The notes: a model not told the origin generated them from the letters alone. 64,000 nt of DNA from Hylemonella gracilis str. Niagara R (GCF_000600295.1 NZ_JEMG01000001.1:325459-389458); one strand, 5' to 3'; shown: positions 18,543-29,739, counted from the stretch's first letter. Numbers and translations: made by a program.

Positions 18543-19022
18543 GTGTCCAAACTCCCCGCCGCTTCCTCAGCTTCCGGCCGTCGTATCCAGGTGCGGCGCT
18601 CCGGCGTCCATGGCAAAGGTGTCTTTGCCTTGCAGGACATCGCCAAGGGTGACGTCATCATCGAATACGTGGGCGAGATCATCAACTGGAAGGAAGCGTT
18701 GCGCCGTCATCCGCACGATCCCAAGGACCCGAACCACACCTTCTATTTCCACATAGACGAAGACCATGTGATCGACGCCAAGGTGGGCGGCAATGCCTCG
18801 CGCTGGATCAACCATTCCTGCGCCCCGAATTGCGAGGCGGATGAGACGGACGAAGGCCGCGTCTTCATCAAGGCGCTGCGCAAGATCAAGGCGGGCGAAG
18901 AGCTGAACTACGACTACGGCTTGATCATCGACGAGCCCTACACGAAGAAGCTCAAGGCCGAATACCCCTGCTGGTGCGGCAGCAAGAACTGCCGGGGCAC
19001 CCTGCTCGCGCCGAAACGATAA
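18543..19022 (+). CDS. SET-domain protein lysine methyltransferase
   Basis: The 159-aa product is a nearly bare SET domain, a fold that methylates lysines and is common in eukaryotic chromatin. Visible are RRSGVHGKGVFALQDIAKGDVIIEYVGE (AdoMet-binding start), NHSCAPNCEA (the pseudoknot motif), LNYDYG with the catalytic Tyr, and a post-SET zinc motif CWCGSKNCRGTLL. The start is a GTG at 18543, the only reasonable one. It is divergent from topB-SWIB and may share its promoter region. The substrate is unknown: a histone-like or ribosomal protein, or a secreted host target in pathogens, are the known possibilities for bacterial SET proteins. Confidence 0.9.
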   Translation: MSKLPAASSASGRRIQVRRSGVHGKGVFALQDIAKGDVIIEYVGEIINWKEALRRHPHDPKDPNHTFYFHIDEDHVIDAKVGGNASRWINHSCAPNCEADETDEGRVFIKALRKIKAGEELNYDYGLIIDEPYTKKLKAEYPCWCGSKNCRGTLLAPKR

Positions 19023-19127
19023 ATCCCGGAACAGGTTCTTGCAGACAACGCGGCGTGCCCTTGGGGCCCAGTCGCATGGTCCGCGGAGCCGGCGCCAGCC
19101 GTACCCGCGGCAATAAGACACAGATCC

Positions 19128-19892
19128 ATGACACTCCAATCGGCCGCCGAGACGGTATGGGAAGCGGTGGCGCCCGTGCTGCCCGGCTTCACCGTCGAGG
19201 TGGTGCCGGAGATCGATTCAAGCAACACCGAGTTGATGCGTCGCGCCAAGGCCGGGCAGACCGAACCCGTGCTGCTGGTGGCCGAGCGCCAGACGGCCGG
19301 GCGAGGTCGTCTGGGCCGGGCCTGGAACAGCGGGGTCCAGCCGGGCGATCTGCTGATGTTCTCCCTTGGCCTGCCCTTGCGGATGGCCGACTGGTCGGGC
19401 CTGTCGCTGGCGGTGGGCCTGTCCCTGGCCCAGGATTTGCACCCCAGCGTGCAGATCAAATGGCCCAATGACCTTTGGTGGCAGGACCGCAAGCTGGCCG
19501 GCGTGCTGATCGAGGCCCTGGACCTGCGTTATGCCGTGGTCGGGGTGGGCCTGAACATCACGGCGGCGGTTGCCGAAGGCGCGGCGGCCATGAACACCGC
19601 GCCGGCCTGGGTGCAGGAGTTCGATCCGGCGGTGGACGCGCCTGCGGCCTTGTCGCGTCTGCTGCCTTCCCTGGTGCTTGCCGTACTGCGCTTCCAGGAC
19701 CAGGGTTTCGTGCCCCTGCGCCCGGCCTGGCAGTCGCGTGATGCCTTGGCGGGCCGCATGGTGCGACTGAGCGATGGCATGGAGGGCCGGGCCCAGGGTG
19801 TGGATGAACGCGGCGCCTTGCTGGTGCATACTTCCGAAGGCGTGAAAAAAATCGACTCCGCCGAAGTCAGCGTGCGCCCCATGCCGGCTTGA
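19128..19892 (+). CDS. birA: Biotin-[acetyl-CoA-carboxylase] ligase
   Basis: BirA attaches biotin to the carrier domain of acetyl-CoA carboxylase. The 254-aa product has the catalytic core only, without the N-terminal helix-turn-helix of the E. coli bifunctional repressor. Motifs seen are IDSSNTELMRRA, the biotin-loop GRGRLGRAW, WPNDLWWQDRKLAGVLIE with the catalytic Lys region, and VGVGLNI. The C-terminal SH3-like domain follows (about 205-254). It starts 105 bp after the SET gene and is followed after 52 bp by the SPOR gene, an order that in many Burkholderiales also contains coaX, which is not here. Confidence 0.95.
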   Translation: MTLQSAAETVWEAVAPVLPGFTVEVVPEIDSSNTELMRRAKAGQTEPVLLVAERQTAGRGRLGRAWNSGVQPGDLLMFSLGLPLRMADWSGLSLAVGLSLAQDLHPSVQIKWPNDLWWQDRKLAGVLIEALDLRYAVVGVGLNITAAVAEGAAAMNTAPAWVQEFDPAVDAPAALSRLLPSLVLAVLRFQDQGFVPLRPAWQSRDALAGRMVRLSDGMEGRAQGVDERGALLVHTSEGVKKIDSAEVSVRPMPA

Positions 19893-19944
19893 GGCTGCCT
19901 GGCCAGATCCCTCTTACCGCTTCCACCGTTCCGTCTCCGCTTGC

Positions 19945-20664
19945 ATGCTGCGTGTCGCCGTCCTGTTGCTGATCTTGCTGAATGCCGGCTATTTCGCCTG
20001 GTCCGAGGGGCTGTTGCGCGCCTATGGCTGGGCGCCGGCGCAGCAACGCGAGCCCGAACGCCTCGCGCAGCAAATCCGGCCGGAGGCCATCCGCATGCTG
20101 ACCGCGCCAGCCCTCCCCGCTGCCTTGCCCGCGCCCCAGGCTGCGGCGCCCGAGGCCGCTGCTGAGGATGCCCCGGCCCGCGCGGCCGTGCAATGCTGGC
20201 AGGTCGGCCCGCTGGACGTGACGCAGTCTGCGCAGCTCGAGGCCCTGCGTCGCCAGCTCGGGCAGTCCTTCCCCACCGGCAGCTGGACGCTGGACGTGCG
20301 CGTCACGGCGCCCGCGCGCTGGATCATCTACATGGGTCCGTATGCCAACGCGGCGGAACTGGGCCGCAAGCGCGCCCAGCTTTCACCACGCACCCGTCGT
20401 GCCTTGCAGACCCTGGACAACCCTGAACTGCAGCTCGGTCTGTCGCTGGCCAGATTCGAGACCCAGGCTGCGGCCCAGGACGAACTGGACGCCATGGAGA
20501 AGCGCGGTCTGCGCACGGCGCGGGTGGTGCAGGAGTGGCCCGAGCGCCGACAAGCCTGGGCGCGTGTGCAGGTCGCGGATGCACCACAGGCCGCCGCAGC
20601 GCAAGCCACCTTGCAGTCCTTGCCCGCGATCAACGGCAAGGCGCCCGCAGCCTGCACTCCCTGA
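19945..20664 (+). CDS. SPOR-domain membrane-anchored protein
   Basis: The 239-aa product has one N-terminal membrane helix (residues 3-19, RVAVLLLILLNAGYFAW), an Ala/Pro-rich periplasmic linker (about 45-75) and a C-terminal region with two SPOR-like repeats (WIIYMGPYANAAELGRKRAQL; LSLARFETQAAAQDELDAMEKRGLRTARVV). SPOR domains bind denuded peptidoglycan at the division septum. The same kind of gene follows birA in related genomes, so a cell-envelope role is likely but unproven. It converges on the histidine kinase gene, with only 22 bp between them. Confidence 0.75.
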   Translation: MLRVAVLLLILLNAGYFAWSEGLLRAYGWAPAQQREPERLAQQIRPEAIRMLTAPALPAALPAPQAAAPEAAAEDAPARAAVQCWQVGPLDVTQSAQLEALRRQLGQSFPTGSWTLDVRVTAPARWIIYMGPYANAAELGRKRAQLSPRTRRALQTLDNPELQLGLSLARFETQAAAQDELDAMEKRGLRTARVVQEWPERRQAWARVQVADAPQAAAAQATLQSLPAINGKAPAACTP

Positions 20665-20686
20665 AGCGTCTCTAGGGGCGCCTTAC

Positions 20687-22207
20687 TCAGGAGGCCTGCG
20701 TCTTGCGCATGGTGAATCTCACCGTGAACCGCGAGCCCGGGGGTTGCTGACCGGGGCGCAGGTCGTCGACCTCGATGCGGGCCTGGTGTTGTCGCGCGAT
20801 TTCCTGCGCGATGGACAGCCCCAGGCCCGAGCCATCCGCCTGCATGCCCAGGGCACGGTAAAACGGCTGGAAGATCAGGCCGCGCTCGGCTTCCGGCACG
20901 CCGGGGCCGGAATCCTCGACCTGCAGCAGCACCTGATCGGTTGACTCGGTCAACACGCGCGCGGTGACGACGCCGGGGTGCCGCGGGCTGCTCGGTGTGT
21001 ACTTGATGGCGTTGTCCAGCAGATTGCGCACCAGCTCCTTCAGCAGCGTCGGGTTGCCGTCCAGCAGCACGCCCGGCGTGCCGGGCGCGGGGCCGTCGTA
21101 GCCGAAGTCCAGGTGTTTTTCCAGTGCCAGGGGCACCACGTCGCGCATCGCTTCCACGGTGATTTGGGCCAGATCGCAGGGCTGCTGGGCCAAGGCCGCG
21201 CCGTTGCCTTCGGCGCGGGCCAGGGCCAGCAACTGGTTGACGGTGTGGGTGGCGTTGGTGCTGGCGCGCACGATCTGCCGCAGCGACTGCCGCAGGTTCT
21301 CGGTGCTGGCGTCGTCGCGTTGGGCCAGGTCCGCTTGCATGCGCAGGCCCGCCAGGGGGGTCTTGAGCTGGTGTGCGGCATCGGCCAGGAAGCGTTTCTG
21401 GACCGCGATCGAGTCTTTGAGCCGCATCAGCAGGTCATTGATTGAGCTCACCAGTGGCGCGACCTCCAGCGGCACGGTTCTTGATTCCAGCGGGCTCAGG
21501 TCGTCGGGCGCGCGCGCGCGGATATGCCCCACCAGATGGTCCAAGGGACGGATGGCCTGCGCGAGCGCGAGCCAGACCAGCAGCACCGCCAGGGGCAGCA
21601 TGGCGAACTGCGGCAGCATCACGCTCTTGATGATCTCGGCCGCCAGCTGGGAACGCTTGTCCAGCGTTTCGGCGACTTGCACCAGGGCCAGGGGGGAGCC
21701 CGCCGCTGGCGCAAGGTCGGTGGAGGCTAAGGGTTCGAGCGCAATCCAGAGGGAGGCAATCCGTACTGGCGTGCCGTCGAATTCGCCATTGCGCAAGACC
21801 ACGAGGCCGGGCTCCAGGCCGGGGCGTGCGATCAATTCCTGGGTTTGCGGTGCGGGGGCAGGCGGCAAGCCGGGGTCACCCGAGAGAAATTCCTGCCGGG
21901 TGCCCAGGACCTGGAAATACAGGGTGTCCGTGGCATCGGCATGCAACAAGGTGCGCGCAGGCATGGGCGGATCAAAGCGGGTGTGGGCGATGCCGGCCGA
22001 TGTCTGCTGGTGGAGGTGTTGCGCCAGCGCGCGGACCTGGAGTTCCAGGGCGTGGTCGGAAGGTTTGCCTGCGATGTTCTGGGCGACCAACCAGGTCAGG
22101 ATCAGGCTGACCGGCCAGAGGATCAGCAGCGGCGTCAGCATCCAGTCCAGGATCTCCCCGAACAGCGAGTGCTGTTCCCGCTGAAAGAGCTTTTTGCCGT
22201 AAGGCAT
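20687..22207 (-). CDS. TctE-like sensor histidine kinase
   Basis: The 506-aa product is an inner-membrane sensor kinase. It has a first membrane helix at about 22-44, a periplasmic domain of about 150 residues resembling the TctE sensor family, a second helix at about 197-217, a linker, then the HisKA box FLADAAHQLKTPLAGL with phospho-acceptor His279. The ATP-binding domain shows the N box (ELVRNLLDNAIKYTP), DSGPGVP and GSGLGLSIAQEIA. It lies 24 bp downstream of the response regulator gene, forming one operon. TctDE systems sense tricarboxylates, but the ligand here is unknown because no transporter gene adjoins it. Confidence 0.94.
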   Translation of the reverse strand: MPYGKKLFQREQHSLFGEILDWMLTPLLILWPVSLILTWLVAQNIAGKPSDHALELQVRALAQHLHQQTSAGIAHTRFDPPMPARTLLHADATDTLYFQVLGTRQEFLSGDPGLPPAPAPQTQELIARPGLEPGLVVLRNGEFDGTPVRIASLWIALEPLASTDLAPAAGSPLALVQVAETLDKRSQLAAEIIKSVMLPQFAMLPLAVLLVWLALAQAIRPLDHLVGHIRARAPDDLSPLESRTVPLEVAPLVSSINDLLMRLKDSIAVQKRFLADAAHQLKTPLAGLRMQADLAQRDDASTENLRQSLRQIVRASTNATHTVNQLLALARAEGNGAALAQQPCDLAQITVEAMRDVVPLALEKHLDFGYDGPAPGTPGVLLDGNPTLLKELVRNLLDNAIKYTPSSPRHPGVVTARVLTESTDQVLLQVEDSGPGVPEAERGLIFQPFYRALGMQADGSGLGLSIAQEIARQHQARIEVDDLRPGQQPPGSRFTVRFTMRKTQAS

Positions 22208-22231
22208 GGAAAGAAACGGACCGGCTGAGTC

Positions 22232-22954
22232 TCAGGCCGGTGCGGTGGGCTGCTCGACGTTGTCCATCTGCGAGGCTTCCGGCGAGATTTTTTCCAGGCA
22301 GTAACCCAAGCCCCGCACGGTGGCGATGCGGATGGGGCCGCGTTCGATTTTCTTGCGAAGGCGGTGGATGTAGACCTCGATGGCGTTGGTGCTCACTTCC
22401 TCGCCCCATTCGCACAGACGATCCACCAGCTGGTCCTTGCTGACCAGGCGGCCGCTGCGCTGCAGCAGCACCTCCAGCAAACCGAGTTCGCGGGCGGAGA
22501 GTTCCACCAGGCGACCGTCGATGGTCGCGACGTGCCCGGCCTGGTCGTAGACCAGGGGGCCGTGCCGGATCAGGCTGCTGGCCGTGCCCAGCCCTCGGCG
22601 GGTGAGGGCGCGCACGCGGGCTTCCAGCTCCTGCAGGCTGAAGGGCTTGGCCATGTAGTCGTCGGCGCCATGGTCCAAGCCCTGCACACGGTCTTCCACG
22701 CTGTCGGCCGCCGTCAGGATGAGCACGGGCAGGTTGCCGCCACGGGCGCGCAGCCGTTGCAGCACTTCCAGGCCGTGCAGCTTGGGCAGGCCCAAGTCCA
22801 GGATGAGCAGGTCGAACTGGGCCTGTTGTGTCATCAAGGCGGCGTCGGCCTCCGCACCATTCGCGACGTGGTTGACGGCGGCGCCCGTGCCGCGCAAGGT
22901 GCGCAACAGGCCGTCGGCCAAGACCTGATCGTCTTCCGCAATCAGAATTCGCAT
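22232..22954 (-). CDS. OmpR-family response regulator (TctD/QseB-like)
   Basis: The 240-aa product has a receiver domain (about 1-115) with the acidic pair in LIAEDDQ, phospho-acceptor Asp53 in LLILDLGLPK and the Lys in DYMAKPFSLQEL, then a winged-helix DNA-binding domain (about 135-222; ELSARELGLLEVLLQRSGRLVSK, NAIEVYIHRLRKKI, ATVRGLGYCLEK). It is the first gene of a two-gene unit with the kinase that follows. Targets cannot be predicted from the window. Confidence 0.95.
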   Translation of the reverse strand: MRILIAEDDQVLADGLLRTLRGTGAAVNHVANGAEADAALMTQQAQFDLLILDLGLPKLHGLEVLQRLRARGGNLPVLILTAADSVEDRVQGLDHGADDYMAKPFSLQELEARVRALTRRGLGTASSLIRHGPLVYDQAGHVATIDGRLVELSARELGLLEVLLQRSGRLVSKDQLVDRLCEWGEEVSTNAIEVYIHRLRKKIERGPIRIATVRGLGYCLEKISPEASQMDNVEQPTAPA

Positions 22955-23091
22955 GCGTGTGTCTCCGAGCAGTTCTCCGCCTTACGGGGGCGGGCTGCGT
23001 CATGTCTGGATTGATTCTAGGCGGGATGCGGGGTATGCAGGCGCTCGGCCTCAAGCGCCGAGCGGAGGAGCATTGGGGTCAGGGGCGAGTA

Positions 23092-23619
23092 TTAGCTGCC
23101 GGCATAGGCTTCCAGTCCCAGCGCGATCACGGTGGCGACTTCGTCGCCGACGGCCTGCCGCAACTCGGCTTCCGCCTGCCGCACGGCCCGCTGGAAACCG
23201 CCCAGCCAGGCCAGGCCCGCAGGCGTGAAGCGCACCTGCTTGGCGCGACCGTCGTGCGCGTCAGCCCCTCGGGTCACCAGGCCCCAAGCCACGCATTGGT
23301 CCACGAGCTTGCCCATGGCCTGCTTGCTCATGCCGGCGGCGTCGGCCAGATCCTGCAGCCGGGAGCCCGTCACGGCCAGGTGCCGGGTGATGTGAATGTG
23401 CGCGGCGCTGATTTGCCCGCGCGCCGCCAGATGGGACAGGGCCAGGGGGACCTCGGCGTCATGCGCCAAGAGCGCCTGCACCCGGGTGTCGAAACGGCGC
23501 ATGGCATGGCCCAGCAGGCGGCCCAGATGGGTCTGACGCCACCCATCGTCGATGGGAACCGGCGGCGGCGGATGGGGTGTACGGGGTGTAGTGTCCAGCA
23601 CGCCGAAATAGTAAGCCAA
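23092..23619 (-). CDS. MarR-type winged-helix regulator
   Basis: The 175-aa product has the fold signature of a MarR dimeric repressor: a helix-turn-helix with GSRLQDLADAAGMSKQAMGKLVDQCVAWGLVTRG (about 85-118) and the wing DAHDGRAKQVRFTPAGLAWL. The best available start is a TTG at 23619; a GTG at 23601 is the alternative and the first ATG in frame is about 40 codons in. It lies 112 bp upstream of recA on the opposite strand and 137 bp upstream of the two-component operon. The ligand and targets are unknown. Confidence 0.8.
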   Translation of the reverse strand: MAYYFGVLDTTPRTPHPPPPVPIDDGWRQTHLGRLLGHAMRRFDTRVQALLAHDAEVPLALSHLAARGQISAAHIHITRHLAVTGSRLQDLADAAGMSKQAMGKLVDQCVAWGLVTRGADAHDGRAKQVRFTPAGLAWLGGFQRAVRQAEAELRQAVGDEVATVIALGLEAYAGS

Positions 23620-23666
23620 AATGACTAAAAATCGGCTTTACGGAGAAGTATGTCGCTGCTAAAGTG

Positions 23667-23682
23667 CTGTTCAAGCATCCAG
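23667..23682. promoter_or_regulatory. LexA (SOS) box of recA
   Basis: CTGTTCAAGCATCCAG fits the proteobacterial LexA operator CTGT-N8-ACAG with one mismatch (CCAG in the right half). It lies 48 bp upstream of the recA ATG, the usual position for SOS control. It is a by-eye match to a known consensus. Confidence 0.7.
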
Positions 23683-23730
23683 CCTGTGTGAAATATCAGG
23701 CGCCCTCTTCAACCCGACCAAGGAAACACC

Positions 23731-24801
<1,071 letters not shown>

Positions 24802-24811
24802 AACCGAGCCC

Positions 24812-25327
24812 ATGCAGGCTTCTGACCAGGCTGTTCCAGCCGACGGCCCGGGGCGCAGCCGTAAACCGGCGCTTTCGCCGAGCTTGAAAGGCCGGGCGCT
24901 GCGCTTGCTGAGCCAGCGAGAGCACACCCGGCGAGAGCTGGAACGCAAGCTGGCACGCTTCGAGGAGGTGCCCGGCGCCTTGGCCCAGGCCCTGGACGAT
25001 TTGCAAGCGCGGGGTTTCCTGGACGAACACCGCGCCGCCGAGTCATTGGCACACCGCCGCGCCAGCGCCTATGGCGCGGCGCGTTTGCGGCAGGAGATGC
25101 AGGACAAGGGACTGGGCCGCGAACTGATCACCCAGACCCTGGCGGGTTTACAGTCCAGCGAGGAAACGCGCGCGCGGCAGGTTTGGCAGCGGCGTTTCGA
25201 GGCGGCGCCCGCAGACGCCAAGGAGCGCGCCCGGCAAGCCCGGTTCCTGCTGGCACGCGGGTTTTCCGGCGACGTGGTACGTCGTGTGCTGGCCGATAAG
25301 GGTCTGGACCCCGACGGCGAAGTCTGA
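24812..25327 (+). CDS. recX: Regulatory protein RecX
   Basis: RecX binds RecA filaments and limits their growth. The 171-aa product shows the family repeats of three-helix units (RALRLLSQREHTRRELERKLARF; ALDDLQARGFLDEHRAAESLAHRRA; RLRQEMQDKGLGRELI; FLLARGFSGDVVRRVLAD). The start is uncertain: the ATG at 24812, 10 bp after the recA stop, or the ATG at 24788, which overlaps the recA end by 14 bp. Co-transcription with recA places it under SOS control. Confidence 0.93.
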   Translation: MQASDQAVPADGPGRSRKPALSPSLKGRALRLLSQREHTRRELERKLARFEEVPGALAQALDDLQARGFLDEHRAAESLAHRRASAYGAARLRQEMQDKGLGRELITQTLAGLQSSEETRARQVWQRRFEAAPADAKERARQARFLLARGFSGDVVRRVLADKGLDPDGEV

Positions 25328-25339
25328 GTCGCTTGAAGC

Positions 25340-25365
25340 CTGAAGCTCCTGACCTCGCGCTTCAG
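25340..25365. terminator. Inverted repeat between convergent recX and argC
   Basis: CTGAAGC (25340-25346) and GCTTCAG (25359-25365) form a perfect 7-bp stem with a 12-nt loop across the 34-bp gap between convergent recX and argC, slightly overlapping the argC stop. No U-run follows on either strand, so termination is only a suggestion. Confidence 0.3.
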
Positions 25366-26303
25366 AGCCCGAGCATCAGCTTGAGGTTCTGCACTGCGGC
25401 GCCGCTGGCACCCTTGCCCAGATTGTCAAAGCGCGCCACCAGCACGGCCTGGCCCAGCGCGTCATTGCCGTAGACGCTGAGTTCCATCTGGTTCGTGTTG
25501 TTGAGCGCGGTCGGCTCCAGGCGGCCGCTCGCCACGGGCGGCACGACGCGGACCCATTCGCTGCCCGCGTAGTGGGCGCGCAGCACCTCTTCCAGTTGTT
25601 CAGACTTGCGCACGCCCTTCATCAGGTCGAACTGCAGGCCGATCTGGTCGATCATGCCCGCGTAATAGTTCGCCACGGCCGGCACGAAGATCGGCCGGCG
25701 CGTCAGGCCGGTGTAGCGCTGGAACTCGGGCAGATGCTTGTGCGTCAGGCCCAGTCCATACACCTCCAGAGGCGGCGCGGTCTTGGTGACTTCGTAGGCT
25801 TCGATCATGCTGCGTCCACCGCCCGAGTAACCCGAGTAGCCCGAGAGCACGACGGGGTAGTCCGTAGGCAGCAGACCGGCATCGACGAGCGGGCGCAGCA
25901 GCGCGATGCCACCCGTCGGGTAGCAGCCAGGGTTGGCCACGCGCCGGGCCTGGGCCACGGCCCGTGCGTGGTCGCGCGTCAGTTCGGGAAAACCGTAGAC
26001 CCAGCCCGGGGCCACGCGGTGCGCCGTCGAGGCGTCGATGATGCGTGGTCCTTGGTTCGCGCCCAGCGTGCCCGAGGCTTCCAGCGCATCGACCAGCGCC
26101 ACGGTTTCCAGGGCAGCCTCATCGTGCAGGCAGAGGATGGCCAGGTCGGCCTTCGCCAGAATCTCGCGCTTGGCGGCCGGGTCCTTGCGGCGCTCCGGCG
26201 AGATGCTCAGCAATTCGACCTGTGGCACGGCCTCCAGGCGTTCGCGGATCTGCAAGCCGGTGGTGCCGGCTTCGCCGTCGATGAAGATTTTTTTTCGGGA
26301 CAT
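25362..26303 (-). CDS. argC: N-acetyl-gamma-glutamyl-phosphate reductase (type 2)
   Basis: ArgC makes N-acetylglutamate semialdehyde in arginine biosynthesis. The 313-aa length and sequence match the shorter type 2 form: [17 protein letters not shown] at the start (nucleotide-binding), DASTAHR near residue 90, the nucleophile Cys127 in [11 protein letters not shown], and [13 protein letters not shown] with the proton-transfer His. It is a lone gene divergent from sucC, with 213 bp between their starts. Confidence 0.96.
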   Translation of the reverse strand: MSRKKIFIDGEAGTTGLQIRERLEAVPQVELLSISPERRKDPAAKREILAKADLAILCLHDEAALETVALVDALEASGTLGANQGPRIIDASTAHRVAPGWVYGFPELTRDHARAVAQARRVANPGCYPTGGIALLRPLVDAGLLPTDYPVVLSGYSGYSGGGRSMIEAYEVTKTAPPLEVYGLGLTHKHLPEFQRYTGLTRRPIFVPAVANYYAGMIDQIGLQFDLMKGVRKSEQLEEVLRAHYAGSEWVRVVPPVASGRLEPTALNNTNQMELSVYGNDALGQAVLVARFDNLGKGASGAAVQNLKLMLGL

Positions 26304-26516
26304 GGTGGGGCGGGACGACAGGTCGCTGGCAGCGGCTGGGGACAGGTGGCACGGACGGCGGCGTCAGGCGCGCACCGACGTTGTGCAGAGCAACATGATA
26401 CATTTCGCGGCTGCGCCTGAACCGGCGCGTACCGCTGGCCGTGCCTGCCCCATCTGCAGCTTCGACGGCTTGCCGCTCCCGGCAACCGATAGAAACCATT
26501 TCCTGAGAGAGCCCTC

Positions 26517-27677
<1,161 letters not shown>

Positions 27678-27705
27678 GCCCAGACCAGACGCGAAGGAAT
27701 ACATC

Positions 27706-28599
27706 ATGTCGATTTACATCAACAAGAACACCAAGGTCATCACCCAGGGCATCACGGGCAAGACGGGTCAGTTCCACACCGAGAAGTGCCAGGAATACGC
27801 CAACGGCAAAAACTGCTTCGTCGCCGGCGTGAACCCCAAGAAGGCTGGTGAGTCGATCTTCAACATCCCGATCTACGCCTCGGTGAAGGAAGCTGCCAAG
27901 CAGACCGGCGCCACCGTGTCGGTGATCTACGTGCCCCCGGCGGGCGCCGCCGATGCCATCTGGGAAGCCGTCGAGGCCGACCTGGACCTGGCCATTTGCA
28001 TCACGGAGGGCATCCCGGTGCGCGACATGCTGATGGTGCGCAACAAGATGAAGGAAAAAGAGGCCAAGGGCGGCAAGAAGACCTTGCTGCTGGGCCCGAA
28101 CTGCCCCGGCCTGATCACGCCCGATGAAATCAAGATCGGCATCATGCCCGGCCACATTCACAAGAAGGGCCGCGTCGGTGTGGTCTCGCGTTCCGGCACG
28201 CTGACCTATGAAGCTGTGGCGCAGCTGTCCGAACTCGGCATTGGCCAGTCCAGCGCCGTGGGCATTGGTGGTGACCCGATCAACGGCCTGAAGCACATCG
28301 ACGTGATGAAGGCCTTCAATGACGATCCGGACACCGACGCCGTGATCATGATCGGCGAAATCGGTGGTCCCGACGAAGCCGAGGCCGCGCGCTGGTGCAA
28401 GGCCAATATGAAAAAGCCCATCGTCGGCTTCATCGCGGGTGTCACAGCGCCTCCCGGCAAGCGCATGGGCCACGCGGGCGCGCTGATCTCCGGCGGCGCC
28501 GACACGGCCGATGCCAAGCTGGCCATCATGGAAGAGTGCGGTTTCAAGGTCACGCGCAACCCCTCGGAAATGGGCAAGCTGCTCAAGGCCATGCTCTGA
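27706..28599 (+). CDS. sucD: Succinyl-CoA synthetase alpha subunit
   Basis: SucD binds CoA and carries the phosphohistidine intermediate. The 297-aa product shows the CoA-binding start ([20 protein letters not shown]), [33 protein letters not shown] and the active-site His256 in [15 protein letters not shown] lies seven bases before the ATG. It is the last gene of the sucCD unit, which ends at a strong hairpin at 28668-28700. Confidence 0.98.
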   Translation: MSIYINKNTKVITQGITGKTGQFHTEKCQEYANGKNCFVAGVNPKKAGESIFNIPIYASVKEAAKQTGATVSVIYVPPAGAADAIWEAVEADLDLAICITEGIPVRDMLMVRNKMKEKEAKGGKKTLLLGPNCPGLITPDEIKIGIMPGHIHKKGRVGVVSRSGTLTYEAVAQLSELGIGQSSAVGIGGDPINGLKHIDVMKAFNDDPDTDAVIMIGEIGGPDEAEAARWCKANMKKPIVGFIAGVTAPPGKRMGHAGALISGGADTADAKLAIMEECGFKVTRNPSEMGKLLKAML

Positions 28600-28959
28600 T
28601 CTGAGTGAGGGTGGTCTGGGCGCTTCCTGGACCGAGATGAGGCTGCCGTCCTCGTTCATTCAGTGATCAGGCCCGGTTGTTCAGCGGACAACCGGGCCTG
28701 ACGTCATTTTGTCATTGCACGGCATGCCGCCCAGACGTCCTGCGAAGGATTTGCCACGAATTGCCGAGGTCCGGAACAGTTTGCCGAGCATCGCCGGGTG
28801 TGTGCAAATGCAAATTGCACGGCACAAAAGTGAGCTGGCTTGCGGCCCATTCCCGGCTCTGCTAAGGTCTGACGCATCGTCCCTTGCAAGGTGACGCAAT
28901 GAGTCCCGCAGCACTTCACGTATGAGTAGGCGTCTGGCGTGGCGGAGCAAAGAAAAGCC
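28600..28959. other. 360-bp intergenic region between sucD and the PP2C gene
   Basis: This gap holds the sucCD terminator (28668-28700) and, closer to the PP2C gene, an inverted repeat GTGCAA-N7-TTGCAC (28802-28820) that could be an operator or a chance match. I see no convincing ORF: the short open frames at 28681-28950 and 28704-28961 lack family likeness and coding bias. Confidence 0.5.
28668..28711 (+). terminator. Intrinsic terminator of sucCD
   Basis: CAGGCCCGGTTGT (28668-28680) pairs perfectly over 13 bp with ACAACCGGGCCTG (28688-28700) around a 7-nt loop, followed by ACGTCATTTTGT. The stem is very strong although the U-tract is short. Confidence 0.85.
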
Positions 28960-29739
28960 ATGGCAGCAAGCAGTTTGAGCTACAAGTTTTGCGCGCGTAC
29001 CGATCAGGGACGGGTGCGCGGCAATAACGAAGACGCTTACGCGCTCGATGACGCGGCCGGTCTGGCTGTGCTGGCCGATGGCATGGGCGGTTACAACGCC
29101 GGCGAAGTGGCCAGCAGCATGGCCTGCGACAACATCCAGCGCAACCTGGGTGGCTGGTTCCGCGCCGATGATGCTGGCGCGCCGGTCACGCTGGACGACA
29201 TCCGTCGCGTTTTGGAGCGCAGCGTCGCACAGGCCAACGCTGCCGTGCTACAGGCAGCACGGCAGCATTCCGAATATGCGGGCATGGGCACCACGTTGGT
29301 GGTGGGCGTGTTCCATGGCCGTGACCTGGTGCTGGGCCATATCGGGGATTCGCGCTGTTACCGTCTGCGCGATGGTCAATTGACCCGTGTCACCCGGGAT
29401 CATTCCTTGCTGCAGGAGCAACTGGACGCTGGCCTGATCACTGCGGACCAGGCCGCTGTTTCCGTGCATCGCAACCTCGTGACCCGGGCCCTGGGCGTGG
29501 ACCCCGCCGTCCTGCTGGAAGTGCACACGCACGCGGTCCAGGCCGAGGACTTGTACCTGATGTGCTCCGATGGCCTGTCCGACATGCTGCGCGACGCGGA
29601 CATCGCGAAACTGCTGCGTCTGCCCCTGAGCCTGGAACTGCGCGCGCAGGCCCTGGTCGACATGGCCAATGACCGGGGCGGCCGTGACAACATCACCGTG
29701 CTGCTGGTCCACGCACAAGGCGCGCGCCCTGTGTCGTGA
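28960..29739 (+). CDS. PP2C-family serine/threonine protein phosphatase
   Basis: The 259-aa product is a metal-dependent Ser/Thr phosphatase. Motifs in order are FCARTDQGRVRGNNEDAY (metal-ligand Asp region), VLADGMGGYNAGEVAS, GMGTTLVVGV, LGHIGDSRCYRL, TRDHSL, YLMCSDGLSDML and NDRGGRDNITVLLV. These are the standard eleven-motif landmarks with the metal ligands intact. I chose the ATG at 28960; a GTG at 28939 would add seven residues. No partner kinase lies in the window. The cyclic nucleotide phosphodiesterase gene follows on the same strand after 200 bp. Confidence 0.93.
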   Translation: MAASSLSYKFCARTDQGRVRGNNEDAYALDDAAGLAVLADGMGGYNAGEVASSMACDNIQRNLGGWFRADDAGAPVTLDDIRRVLERSVAQANAAVLQAARQHSEYAGMGTTLVVGVFHGRDLVLGHIGDSRCYRLRDGQLTRVTRDHSLLQEQLDAGLITADQAAVSVHRNLVTRALGVDPAVLLEVHTHAVQAEDLYLMCSDGLSDMLRDADIAKLLRLPLSLELRAQALVDMANDRGGRDNITVLLVHAQGARPVS

